Source: CAYTEH01 sp964436765
GTDB lineage: Bacteria > Patescibacteriota > Gracilibacteria > Peribacterales > Peribacteraceae
NCBI GenBank assembly: GCA_964436765.1
Contig: CAYTEH010000017.1
Coordinates: 1 to 29,033, forward strand
DNA length: 29,033 nucleotides
Direction of reading: 5' to 3'
The notes under the pieces were generated by a model. The model had not been told where the DNA came from, did no database searches, and was given only the letters and a program-made list of their open reading frames with translations. The stretch's first letter is position 1. The number at the start of each line of letters is the position of its first letter. A program made the position numbers and the translations under genes. Of the stretch, positions 6,710-16,600 are shown piece by piece.

Positions 6710-7537
6710 ATGCGCATACGCCCCTTCCTGCCGGCAACACTGGTCGTGACGGCTTTGCTGTGGCAGACGCCGGCCTTTGCGGCCACGCAGCCCGCCGTCT
6801 CCGTGGTACGCCTCAAGGCCATCATGAGCCAGATGGTCAGGCGTCACGGCCGCACTGCGGCTCTTTCATCCAGCAGACGCACCGGCGCGAGCACGTCCGC
6901 CACGCAATCGATACCCCGCGCCGCCAACAAGCTGCGCTCGGAGCTGGCTGCCGAGCGCGCACGCCTGCGCGCCTTGCGAGTGCAGCACCATCTCTCGCCC
7001 CCTGCATCCCCTCTCCCATCGTCTTCCTCGTCCTCCTCGGCAGCGCCCCTCGCCCCTGCACTCACCGTGTCACCGAGAATCCCCACGGTCTATCAGCGTC
7101 CGGACGCTCCCCGGGTGCAGGTTTCGGCGCGGGTGGAGGAGATCCGCGCCCAGATCCTCAGCCTGGTGAACATCGAACGCGCGAACGCCGGCCTGGCGCC
7201 CCTGGCAGAGAGCGAATACCTCGATGCGTCGGCGCAGCAATATGCCATGGCAATGGCGCAAAACGACTTTTTCTCGCACACCGGCCCGGACGGAAGCTCC
7301 TCCACCGACCGCATCCGTCTCACGGGATACCTCGCGCCGCCCTGTGACTGCGACTGGACATTCTGGACGGGCGAGAACCTCGGAAAAGGACAGCGGACAG
7401 CCGACGATGTCATGCGCGACTGGATGAATTCGCCAGGACACCGCGCGAATATTATGAACGCGAATTACACCGACATCGGGATCGGATACGCGGACGGGTA
7501 CTGGGTGCAGCACTTCGGCAGCGTGCAAAGGCACTGA
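6710..7537 (+). CDS. Secreted CAP/SCP-domain protein
   Basis: The protein has 275 residues. The start at 6710 was chosen because it opens directly on a signal peptide (MRIRPFLPATLVVTALL, cleavage near AFA-AT) and follows a promoter; the 50 extra residues from 6560 look like translated intergenic sequence. After the signal come a basic helical region (about 25-95), a Pro/Ser linker with a run of seven Ser, and a C-terminal CAP domain (about 145-275). The CAP motifs are LVNIERANAGLAPL, a SHTGPDG segment, a GENLG segment and WMNSPGHRANIM. In bacteria such stand-alone CAP domains (CAP/YkwD type) are exported; their biochemical role is mostly unknown, with lipid binding or peptidase-like roles suggested. 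The fourth gene in the surface block, it has its own promoter. Confidence 0.9.
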   Translation: MRIRPFLPATLVVTALLWQTPAFAATQPAVSVVRLKAIMSQMVRRHGRTAALSSSRRTGASTSATQSIPRAANKLRSELAAERARLRALRVQHHLSPPASPLPSSSSSSSAAPLAPALTVSPRIPTVYQRPDAPRVQVSARVEEIRAQILSLVNIERANAGLAPLAESEYLDASAQQYAMAMAQNDFFSHTGPDGSSSTDRIRLTGYLAPPCDCDWTFWTGENLGKGQRTADDVMRDWMNSPGHRANIMNANYTDIGIGYADGYWVQHFGSVQRH

Positions 7538-7543
7538 AAATAT

Positions 7544-7573
7544 ATGACAGACCCGGAACCCGGCGCGTACACT
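7544..7573 (+). promoter_or_regulatory. Promoter of the DUF305 gene
   Basis: ATGACA (7544-7549), 18 bases, TACACT (7568-7573), 26 bases before the ATG at 7600. The leader ends in a C/T-rich stretch. Confidence 0.5.
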
Positions 7574-7599
7574 GAAACGCGCTTGTTCCCACGCGTCTC

Positions 7600-8118
7600 A
7601 TGCCATATTCCATGCTCGGCTTTTCGCTCATCGGCCCGCTCCATGCACTCGGTGTACTTGCGCTCCTTTTGGGCATCGTCCTCCTCATTGCCTGGGCGGT
7701 GCGCACGTTCTCTCCCACAGACCTGAAAACCTGTGGTATCTGGCTTGTAGCCGGGGGACTCGTGCTCTGCGTCCTGACGGTGCTGACAGGCGCCACGATG
7801 CGACACAATGCATGGGAAGGGAAAATAGACGGCCGGATGATGGGACGGATGGAGCAGATGATGCAGGACGATATGATGGACGACATGACCATGGACGAGA
7901 TGCTCATGGAATTGGACGATCTCTCGGGCGACGACTTCGACATCGCATTCCTCGATATGATGATCCCCCATCATGAGGGAGCGATTGAAATGGCGAAAGC
8001 CGCGAAGACATCTGCAAAGCACCCGGAGATCAAAGCCATGGCCGATGCCATCATCGCGACGCAGCAGAAAGAGATCGACCAGATGAAGCAGTGGATGAAG
8101 GAGTGGGGGTATGAGTGA
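7600..8118 (+). CDS. DUF305 membrane protein
   Basis: The protein has 172 residues. Two N-terminal membrane helices (about 10-35 and 44-65) are followed by a Met/Asp-rich segment (about 75-108, with MMGRMEQMMQDDMMDDM) and a DUF305 helical domain with FDIAFLDMMIPHHEGAIEMA (about 113-132). The MIPHHxGAxxMA motif is the signature of DUF305, a ferritin-like helical family often found next to copper-handling genes. The two adjacent His and the many Met make metal binding plausible but it is not shown. Its stop codon lies 3 bases from that of the convergent pbpC gene, with no terminator between them, so the transcripts probably overlap. Confidence 0.9.
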   Translation: MPYSMLGFSLIGPLHALGVLALLLGIVLLIAWAVRTFSPTDLKTCGIWLVAGGLVLCVLTVLTGATMRHNAWEGKIDGRMMGRMEQMMQDDMMDDMTMDEMLMELDDLSGDDFDIAFLDMMIPHHEGAIEMAKAAKTSAKHPEIKAMADAIIATQQKEIDQMKQWMKEWGYE

Positions 8119-8121
8119 ACG

Positions 8122-10503
8122 TCATGGCGACGTCCCAGGTGCCCCGGCTGGCCCAGCCGAAACATCGATCATGACGGTCTTCCGGAGGTTCCCGCCCGCG
8201 GCTTCGATCACAAAACGTCCCGGCTTTGGTGTCCACTCCGCGCGGAAATCGGGTGCAACCGCATCTTTGTACGGCACGCCGTTGATGAACCACGTGACCG
8301 TGCGGATATCGTCGCTCGCCTGGGCTTCGAAGATGACCGCTTCATGTGCATCGGGCACGAGCGGATCCAGCAGGAACGCGTCGCCCGCCTGCGGCTGCGA
8401 GATGGCGAGCCACGACCCTTCGCGCGATTCATGAGTCTGACTATCCCCTGCTCCGCCACAAAGAGGCGACGTATCCGTCGGCGGCTGCGGCCAGCCGTGC
8501 TCGCGCGCCCACTGCCGCGTTTCGGGCGGGAACACTGCGAATGTTTTGTGTGTGACATATTTCGGATCACATGCCGGTGACGCGAGCAGTCCGTTGCGCG
8601 CATCGACGGTGAACGACCGATACATGTCGTCTTTTTCCCGCGGCTTCGTCCCTGCTGCAAAGTACTCGGTGATGGTGTGCGGGCATTCGGGCGTGGGCAG
8701 TTTTCCGGAGAGCATGCAGATCGTTTCTCGCGTGATTCCCGTGGGCATCAGGAACGGGCGCGGCGGGTAGAGGCCCGTCGCCGCGAGCATCACGTCGTGG
8801 AAAATGGGCCCGGCTCCGGTGACGCCCGAGGTCCCCTGCATGGGCGCGTTGTCGGCATTGCCCACCCACACGCCGACGATGACGTCCGGGGTGTAGCCGA
8901 CCGTCCAGTTGTCGCGCGAGTTGCGGGTGGTGCCCGTTTTTGCCGCGACAGGAAACGAAAAAGCCAGGGAGCTATCGGGCCCGAACTCCTTCATGCGCGC
9001 GGCGTTGTCGCTGAGAATATCCGAGATCAGCCACGCCGATTGTTCACTCAGAATGCGATGACCCGGCAAGATGGGATCGCCTGGTGACGTGCGGAGCGTG
9101 AGCGTGCGGCCGGCACGTGGAAAGATCGCGTACGCGGTCGCGAGATCGATGAGGGACACTTCCGGATCACCGAGCGTGAGCGCGAGCCCGTAGTACTCGG
9201 GCGTCTGCGTGAGCGAGGTGATGCCCGCGTCGCGCAGGAACCCGAGCAGAACCGGGACGCCGACGCGTTGCAGAACTTTCACCGCGGCGATGTTGTACGA
9301 GTTGGCGAGCGCCTCGCGGTAGCGGACGAGGCCGTGAAACCCGAAATCATAATTGCGCGGCGTGTACGGGTTCCCGTCGCCGGTCAAAAACTGCGCCTCG
9401 GTATCGGAGACTGTCGTCGCGGGGGTGTCGCCCCGCTCGAGCGCGAGGGCGTACGTGAAGGGCTTGAGTGCGGAGCCCGGCTGGCGCGGCGAGACCGCGA
9501 CATTCACAGCGCCCTCATTCTCACGATCGAAATAATCCGCCGACCCCACCATCGCGAGCACGTCGCCTTTGTGCGCATCGAGCACGACCACCGCGCTCGA
9601 TGTGACGTTCTTGTCGGCCAGATCCTTCAGTTTCTGCTCCACGATGCGTTCGACCTGCCGCTGCAGATCGAGATCGAGCGTCGTGTGCACGCGCGATGCC
9701 CCGGTAAAAAGATCAGGACGTGTTTCCTGCATCCAGAAGACAAAATGCGGGGCTTCGATGCTCACCGTGTCCGTCCCCAGTTCGATCGGTTCCGTGAGCG
9801 CGTGCTGGTATTGATCGTCGGTGATCGCCTGCGTCTCCTGCATCGCGGCAAGCACGAGTGCGCGGCGTTTTTTGGCCGCCTCCGGATGCAGGAACGGATC
9901 GAGCGCGGAGGGAGACTGCAAGACGCCCGCGAGCAGCGCCGACTCGGCGACCGAAAGCTCGTGCGGCGATTTTCCAAAATATGTTTTCGCCGCCGCGGCG
10001 AACCCGTACGCCTGGTGACCGTAGTAGGAAGTATTGAGATATGACTCGAGGATCTCATCTTTGCTCAGCTGCCCATCGAGCTTCATCGCCAGGAACGCCT
10101 CCCATGCTTTATAGAGGAACGACCGGCGACGCGGCTGGAGCCTGTTCCGGACAAGTTGCTGCGAAATGGTGCTGCCGCCGGAAATGATCTGGCCTTCGCT
10201 GACGTTCTGATACGCCGCGCGCGCAATCGCTTTGAAGCTGATGCCGCCGTGCTTGTAAAAATCGCGGTCTTCGATCGCGAGGACGGCGTCGATGAAAGGA
10301 CGCGGCATCTCCGCGAGTGCCAGGAACTGATGGGATCCTGATTCTTCCGGACGGACTTCGTAGAGCAACTTGCCGTTCCGGTCGAGGATCTGCACGGCCT
10401 GTTCGGCTGCCGGATGCGCAAAAAACCGCGGCAGCGGCAGAATCACCGTAAGCGCGATGAGCACGAAGGGGATGAGCCAGAGGTGGGATGTGCGGAGTGT
10501 CAT
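8122..10503 (-). CDS. pbpC: Penicillin-binding protein 1C (peptidoglycan glycosyltransferase/transpeptidase)
   Basis: The protein has 793 residues, typical for PBP1C. The ATG at 10503 is used; a TTG three codons upstream is also in frame. An N-terminal membrane helix (about 8-27) is followed by a glycosyltransferase family 51 domain, with EDRDFYKHGG (catalytic Glu at about 78) and GGSTISQQLVRN. The transpeptidase domain has SALK (Ser344, Lys347), SYN (402-404) and KTG (522-524), so all active-site motifs are intact. The C-terminus (about 620-793) matches the PBP1C-specific beta domain. It polymerises glycan and crosslinks peptides on the outer face of the membrane. It follows the alpha-2-macroglobulin gene on the same strand, a pairing known from E. 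coli and many other bacteria. A repeat element lies in the 119-base gap between them. Confidence 0.95.
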   Translation of the reverse strand: MTLRTSHLWLIPFVLIALTVILPLPRFFAHPAAEQAVQILDRNGKLLYEVRPEESGSHQFLALAEMPRPFIDAVLAIEDRDFYKHGGISFKAIARAAYQNVSEGQIISGGSTISQQLVRNRLQPRRRSFLYKAWEAFLAMKLDGQLSKDEILESYLNTSYYGHQAYGFAAAAKTYFGKSPHELSVAESALLAGVLQSPSALDPFLHPEAAKKRRALVLAAMQETQAITDDQYQHALTEPIELGTDTVSIEAPHFVFWMQETRPDLFTGASRVHTTLDLDLQRQVERIVEQKLKDLADKNVTSSAVVVLDAHKGDVLAMVGSADYFDRENEGAVNVAVSPRQPGSALKPFTYALALERGDTPATTVSDTEAQFLTGDGNPYTPRNYDFGFHGLVRYREALANSYNIAAVKVLQRVGVPVLLGFLRDAGITSLTQTPEYYGLALTLGDPEVSLIDLATAYAIFPRAGRTLTLRTSPGDPILPGHRILSEQSAWLISDILSDNAARMKEFGPDSSLAFSFPVAAKTGTTRNSRDNWTVGYTPDVIVGVWVGNADNAPMQGTSGVTGAGPIFHDVMLAATGLYPPRPFLMPTGITRETICMLSGKLPTPECPHTITEYFAAGTKPREKDDMYRSFTVDARNGLLASPACDPKYVTHKTFAVFPPETRQWAREHGWPQPPTDTSPLCGGAGDSQTHESREGSWLAISQPQAGDAFLLDPLVPDAHEAVIFEAQASDDIRTVTWFINGVPYKDAVAPDFRAEWTPKPGRFVIEAAGGNLRKTVMIDVSAGPAGAPGTSP

Positions 10504-10514
10504 GAGAAGCAAAA

Positions 10515-10571
10515 GGTGTCATGGTGAGCCCTTCGACAAGCTCAGGACAAGCTCCGACGAACCATGACACC
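10515..10571. repeat. Inverted-repeat element, CCTTCGACAAGCTCAGG type
   Basis: Perfect 11-bp terminal inverted repeats (GGTGTCATGGT and ACCATGACACC) bound a 57-bp unit holding CCCTTCGACAAGCTCAGG. Related short palindromic units are scattered through many bacterial genomes. It sits between the alpha-2-macroglobulin and pbpC genes. Confidence 0.8.
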
Positions 10572-10610
10572 CGCTTGTCATCCCGAGCGAAGACGAGGGA
10601 GACAAGCGGG
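10570..10610. repeat. Second inverted-repeat element, CATCCCGAGCGAAG type
   Basis: Perfect 10-bp arms (CCCGCTTGTC at 10570-10579 and GACAAGCGGG at 10601-10610) enclose an ATCCCGAGCGAAGACGAGGG core. It abuts the preceding element and shares its CATCCCGAG core with the repeat at 24511-24610. Confidence 0.75.
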
Positions 10611-10622
10611 GCATTATTCAGA

Positions 10623-13600
10623 TTACTGACCGTCCTTCACCGTCATCCACCCGCCGCTGCTCTGGCCGAAGATTTCGGGGAAGTACATCTGCCAGATTCT
10701 GGCCGGGCGCTCGTGGTAGCGGCCTGGGGTGGTGGCGCGCATCAGATACTGGATCTGATAGACGCCCGCGGGCAGGTAATCGGCGAACGCGAACATCTGA
10801 TCATTGCGCAGTTCCTTATGACCAAAATACCAGTCGCCGCTCTTCCAGTAATCGGGGCTCCAGTAACTGGGGCCTTCCGTCTGGAGCAGGTTCTGCTGCG
10901 CCGTCTGGAGCGACGTGTCGATCAGTTCCATGCCGGCGGGGAGCGGGCTTTCGACTGCGACAAAGTGACGTTCCTCGGGCACCGTGATCGTGAGCGTCAC
11001 CTGGTAGATGTTGCCGACGGTGACGACTTTCTTCTGGCCCGCGATGGGTTCGATATCGCGACGGATGCTCATCCCCTCCTCCGCGGGCGGGATGGAATCG
11101 GCGGGCGTGTAGAAGTACGAGAGCAGGAGGTCGTAGTAGAGACGACCGTCGCCCGCGACCTGCAGCTGCACGTCGTTGTCTTTGCCGCGCAGGAGCTCAT
11201 CGAGCGCCATCGTCACCGTCTTGCGCTGGAGCACCTCGGCCTTGCCCACCTTCCAGTTGATCTTCTCCTTGCCGTTCACGCGCGCACCGGCGGTGAAGTC
11301 GGCGTCGAGCTCATCGGTGGATTTCAGGTAGTCGACGAGCGCAAGCAGCGACTGCACGGTGGACTGCGTCGTGTCCCAGTGGCCGTCTTCGCGGCGGCTG
11401 AGGAGTGCGCGCACGACGTTCGGGATCAGCGCGTGAGCGGGATCGATGCGGATCATCGCCTGGAGCACGGTGGCGGTGGTGCGGTCGTTCGTGTTCATCA
11501 TCATCCAGTAATTGTATTCATCCGCCTCCTCGAAGTGCGTGCCGCGGCCGTCGACGCGTGCGTGGTTCATGATCTCGGCCAAGATGTCGGCGGCGCGGCC
11601 GGACCCCGCGGACTTGTACGCCATCGCCAGCTGGGCCTGCGCGAACAAGGGCAGCTCCTTGCGCTGATCATAGATGTTCGAAAGCAGACTCTGCTGCGGT
11701 CGGCCCGTCTCGGAGAGCACGAACACGATGTACGTGCGGGTCGTGAGGTCGAGCGCGTCCTCGGGACGCGTGCTCCGGAGGATGCCGTTCAGGTACTCCT
11801 GCGCGCGCTGCATCACGCCGGGATCAACCGTGTGCTTCGCCTGCTGCGCCAGGTACATGCCGTGGAGGATGTAGGCCGTGAGCGAGGCGTACCCGCGGCT
11901 GCTGTCCTGCCAGTAACCAAAGCTGCCATCGGGACGCTGGAACGTGTAGAGCTTCTCGAACCCTTTGGTGACGATGTCTTTCAGTTCTTTCGGATCGACG
12001 ATGCGGAACGCCTCGAAGCCCTGGAGCTGGCTCAAAGCCACGCTCGGGAGGAAGCTGCTCATCACCTGCTCGGCGCAGCCGTACGGATACTTGGCGAGAT
12101 ACTCGAGACCCTTCGGCAGGTACGTGGCGATGCTCGGGGCCACCGTGAGCGTCAGTTCGCCCTTGGACGCGTCCGCGGCCGTCGGGGCATGGACTTTCTC
12201 GATCGTGCCGCCCTTGGCGACGATGCCGTTCGTGGCCGCCGATTGCGGCGTGCCGAAGGCGTACACGGGCACCGTTTCCTCGATTTCGTCGCGGTACTTG
12301 CCCGCTTCCGCGGTGAAGTTCAGTGTGAGCGCCTCGACGGGATTGATCGTGACGGAGAAAAGCAGCTTCTTCTGCTCACCGGGCTTCAGCGTCACTTTTT
12401 GGGTCGCGCTCTTCGCCGTGAAGCCGCTGCCTTTGAGCGTGACCGTGAATGATTGGGCGTCATCAAGGAAGTTATGCACCACCGCGCCAAGCGTGATCTC
12501 GTCGCCCACGACCGCGAACCGCGGGCGCACCGGGCGTACGATCACGTGCTTGGTCTCGATGAAGGTTTTCGCCACCGACCCGAACGTGCTCGCCTTCGTG
12601 TGGGCGATCGCGAGGATCTGCCAGGTGGTGAGGTTATCGGGCAGTTTGAAGCTGACGCTCGCGTTGCCCGCGGCGTCGGTGACGATGGCGGGGTTCCAGT
12701 ACGCGGTATCTTTGAAGTCCCCGCGCTTGCGCGTTTCGGGGTCGCCTCCGCCTCCCCCCTTGGAACCGGGCTTGTAGCGTTCCACGAGGTACGTGAGCAG
12801 CTGCGCGGTGTTCACACCGAGGCCGCGGTCCATGTAGAAGTACGAGACGAGATCCGGCACCGAGAAACCCGTCAGCGCGAGCAGGCTCATATCGACTGTC
12901 CCGAGCGAGACTTCCGCCGCAACGGGTTTTCCGTCGGCATCGAGCGTCTTCAGGTTCACCGTCACGGTTTCGCCGGGCGCGTACTTCTCTTTGTCGGTGG
13001 TCACGCTCACGTCGACTTTCTTGGAAGCGGCATCCACGCCCAACCGGACGTAGCCCAGGCGGAACGCCGGCGCGCCGGTATCGAGACCGTTCTCATCGAA
13101 CGTTTCGCCCTGGCGGGGCTTGATGATCATCACGGAGACGTATGCGTTCGGGATCATGGTCTTGTCGATCGCGACCTCGATTGGCAACGCGTTGCTCTCC
13201 ACATCTACCACCCACTTCTTGATGATCTGTTCGCGCTCGACCGTCACGAGCGCCTTCACGCCCTTGCCCTGGAACGGGGATTTCACCAGCAGCTTCGCCG
13301 TGTCGCCGGGCTTGTACGTGGGCTTGTCGGCCACGATCTCGAGCCGGTCGGTGTTGCTGCGGGGCCAGTTCACGTAACTGTCGGACCAGGCGTAGAGCCC
13401 GGTGCCGGCAACCGATTCGCGGCCGCTGCCGTCTTTCGTGCTCGCGATCACGTGATACTCGCCTCCTTTATTGACCAGGAGCGATGCGACCGCCTTGCCC
13501 TTTTCATCGGTCGTGACGCTCACCTCGCGCTCGAACGTGTCTTTCGGTTCGTTGTCGTAGTAGTACTCGCCGTCCACTCCTTTCTTCCGGATGGTGTTCC

Positions 13601-16600
13601 AGACGCGGGAATAGAGCTTCAGTGTGACCGATTTTCCCGGCTGCGGCTTGCCGTCGGGCTTGAGGGTAATGAGGCTGAACGACGCCTTCGACCCGGGCGT
13701 CACGACGTAGTTGTCGTTCCGAACGCCCACGTAGGTATCGGACTTGTGGATGATGACGGACGTACGGCCGCTCACCACCTGGTTATTGAGGTCCAGCACA
13801 TCGGCTTCGATGCTGAGCACCTGGCTCACCGGCTTCTCGGCGATGCCGGAGGGGACCGTGATGTGCAGCCGTCCGCCGTCATTGAGCGTCCCCTCCCCGG
13901 TGGAGATGCCGGTGGTGACGCTTGCGCAAAATTGCGCATAGCACGGCTCGTAATCGTTGAAGGAATACCAACCATCCTCATAGGAATAATTATTGAAGAA
14001 GTACTCGGTGAGGTCGGTACGCCACTGCACTTTCGCGCCGGCCATGGGGGCGCCGAAGTAATAATCGCCCGCGATGTCTGCTTCTATCTTCTCACCGTCA
14101 AAATAATTGTCGCGCGGGGAACCGACCGTCACCAGATACTCCGGCTTGCGGTACGCGAGCACCTGGAACGAGCTGCCCATGTAGTTGTTGCCGATGTCGC
14201 CGTCGGGCGTCACCTGCGCGTTCATGTAGTAATACCCCAGGGCTGCCGCCGGATCGAGCGGGAAGGACCCCGAGAAGCTGCCGAACGCAGTGAACGGGAG
14301 AGTGGTGCGGTACACCTGGTTGCCGTTGCTGTCGGTGACGTTCACCGTCACCTGCCTGTCCTTGCCCGGCAGCGCGTTCTGTCCTTCCCAGTCGCGCAGG
14401 CGCACGATGCCCTTGAAGTGCACGCTGTCGCCGGCACTGTAGAGGGGGCGCTCGGTGTAGAGGTAGGAATCCACCATGAGCGGCGCGGCACCCACGTAAC
14501 GGAAGTTCGTGTAGTACGAGAAATTGTTCTGCTGGATGCCCTCGTTCCACGTACTGCCCACGAGCGCTTTGTCGCCGTTCTTTTCGGCCGTGACCCAGAA
14601 CGACGGGTAGGTGCTGTTGCGCGCATCGGCGAACGCGGCCAGGTTGAGCGCGGAACTGAAGAAGCCTTCCTTGTCGGTGGTGCCGGTGAGGTGCGAGGTA
14701 CCCGCGCTGTCGACGAACGTGACGGCCGCGCCCTGCACGGGGTTGCCCGTCTGCATGTCGGTGACCCATACCATCGCGCGGTCACCCGAGTACTTGAGGG
14801 TGATGGCCATGTTCGTGAGCGCGAAATACTGGCGATCGATGATGGGCTTCTTGGTTTGCGCGTTCACGTACTCCGGCGCCGTCACGTCCATCACGTAGAG
14901 CCCGGCGCCGAGCGACTGGCCAAAGGCTTTGGACGGATCGAACGGGATCGCCTCCCAGAGATCGGGCTTCGCGGTGGGCTTGATCACGGTCGTCTGGAGA
15001 CCGGGAAGGCCGTCGAGCGTCGGGTGCGGGCCATCGTACTGGCCGTCGCCGTAGTAGTAGGGCGACTGGCTCCGGAGCCGGAGGAAATCGGGCAGGGAGA
15101 GCGCGGCGAAGCGCACGTCGACCCTGCTCGCATTCACCTGGTTCACGTAGTACACCGGCGGCTTGTCCTTCTCGAAAATCCCGAACTCACCCTTCGAGTG
15201 GATGAAGACTTTGGGCGACACCGGCGGAGTCGTGAAACTGAAGGTAAAGGGCTTCTGGAGCGTCTGGCCAAACGTGTCTTTCAGTCCCGTCCCGACCGTG
15301 ACGGTATATTTCGTGCGCGGCTTCAGCGCCGGATAGCCGTCGATGGCTGTGCCGTCCCAGCCGGGCACGGTCCAGATCTCTTTCTCCTTGCCGTCTCCGG
15401 TTTTTTCTTTGGCGACCGGCGGGTCGATGGTCACGGCCTTCAGCACCGAACCGGAATCGACCGGGTTGCTCAGGCGGATATGGATGCCGCCGTTCTCGTA
15501 CGTGCCCTCCAGGACGGTGACGGGGCCGACCGTTTTGAAATTCGCGATCGTGCCGCTCATGCTCCCGAGCTCCCCCACCGTGCCCCGCACGCCGGGCTTC
15601 ACGTACAGCGCGTACGTCGACTGGAACTCCAGCGGCTTCTGGGGCGTGAACATGACGGATGTCTTGTCCTGGACGGTCTTGCCGTCCTCATCCTGGCGCG
15701 TGCCGTACGCCCAGCCCGCGAGCGCCACCTGCGCGCCGTTCGGCATCACGTTGCCCTTCACCGGGCCCGTGGTCTTGATGAGGAATGTGTGTTCGCGGAC
15801 GCTCGCCTGGTCGATGTCTTCATTGAAGTGCACGCTCAGCTCGGTCGTGGGTCCGGCCAACTGGTACTCGTCGTACGGGAAGGTGGAGGTGACGAGCGGG
15901 CGTACCGTCTCGAAGCTCCAGCTGAAATCCTCTTCCGTTTTGTCGCCGATGACGGTGCCGATGCCTGCGGGCACGTTCACCGTGTAGGTGGTATTCGCCG
16001 TGAGCGGCTTCGCGGGGATGAACTCGATCGCGACCGTGCTCAGCCAGCGCCACCGCCCGGCCGTCTGCGGCGTGATGGTCACTGGCCACTGCTCGATCTT
16101 CTGTTCGGCCGGATCGCCCTGCACCTGCGTGAGCGGCACCATGGCACGGTCGAACACGAGCGTGATCTTGGAATCGGCGCGGACCTCGGTGGAATGGGGA
16201 CCAGGAACCTGCGCCACCAGCTTCGGCGGACCGGCCACGGTAAAGATGAAATCGAGCGTCTGATTGAGAGGATCGCCCTTCGCCGTTACGGCCTCGCCCG
16301 GCAGATAGAATGCGTACGTCGCGCCCGCTTTGAGCGGCGCCGACGGATGCAGCACGAGCGTATTGCCATCCCAGGCCCAGGTCCCCTCGATATTTTCCGG
16401 TTTCTGCAGCTGCGCCTCGACGCTCGCGTGGTCCATGAGCTCGGGGAAGCTGAAGTGCAGATCGGAATTCGCGCTCACTTTTTGGCGGAGTGCGAACTGC
16501 GCGCTGCTCTCGGGACCGAGGACGAACCAGATCGTCGCCGCGACCGCGACGACCGCCAAAACGCCCGCGACGATGGCCGCGCGCCTGCTTGTGAGGAAGG

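Noticed and set aside
10504..10512. Start of pbpC at the upstream TTG
   Set aside because: It adds only three residues and would use a rarer start codon; the ATG at 10503 directly follows a C/T-rich stretch like other genes here.
10521..12452. A 643-residue plus-strand open frame
   Set aside because: It is antisense to the 3' part of the alpha-2-macroglobulin gene and has the Arg/His-rich composition of a shadow frame.
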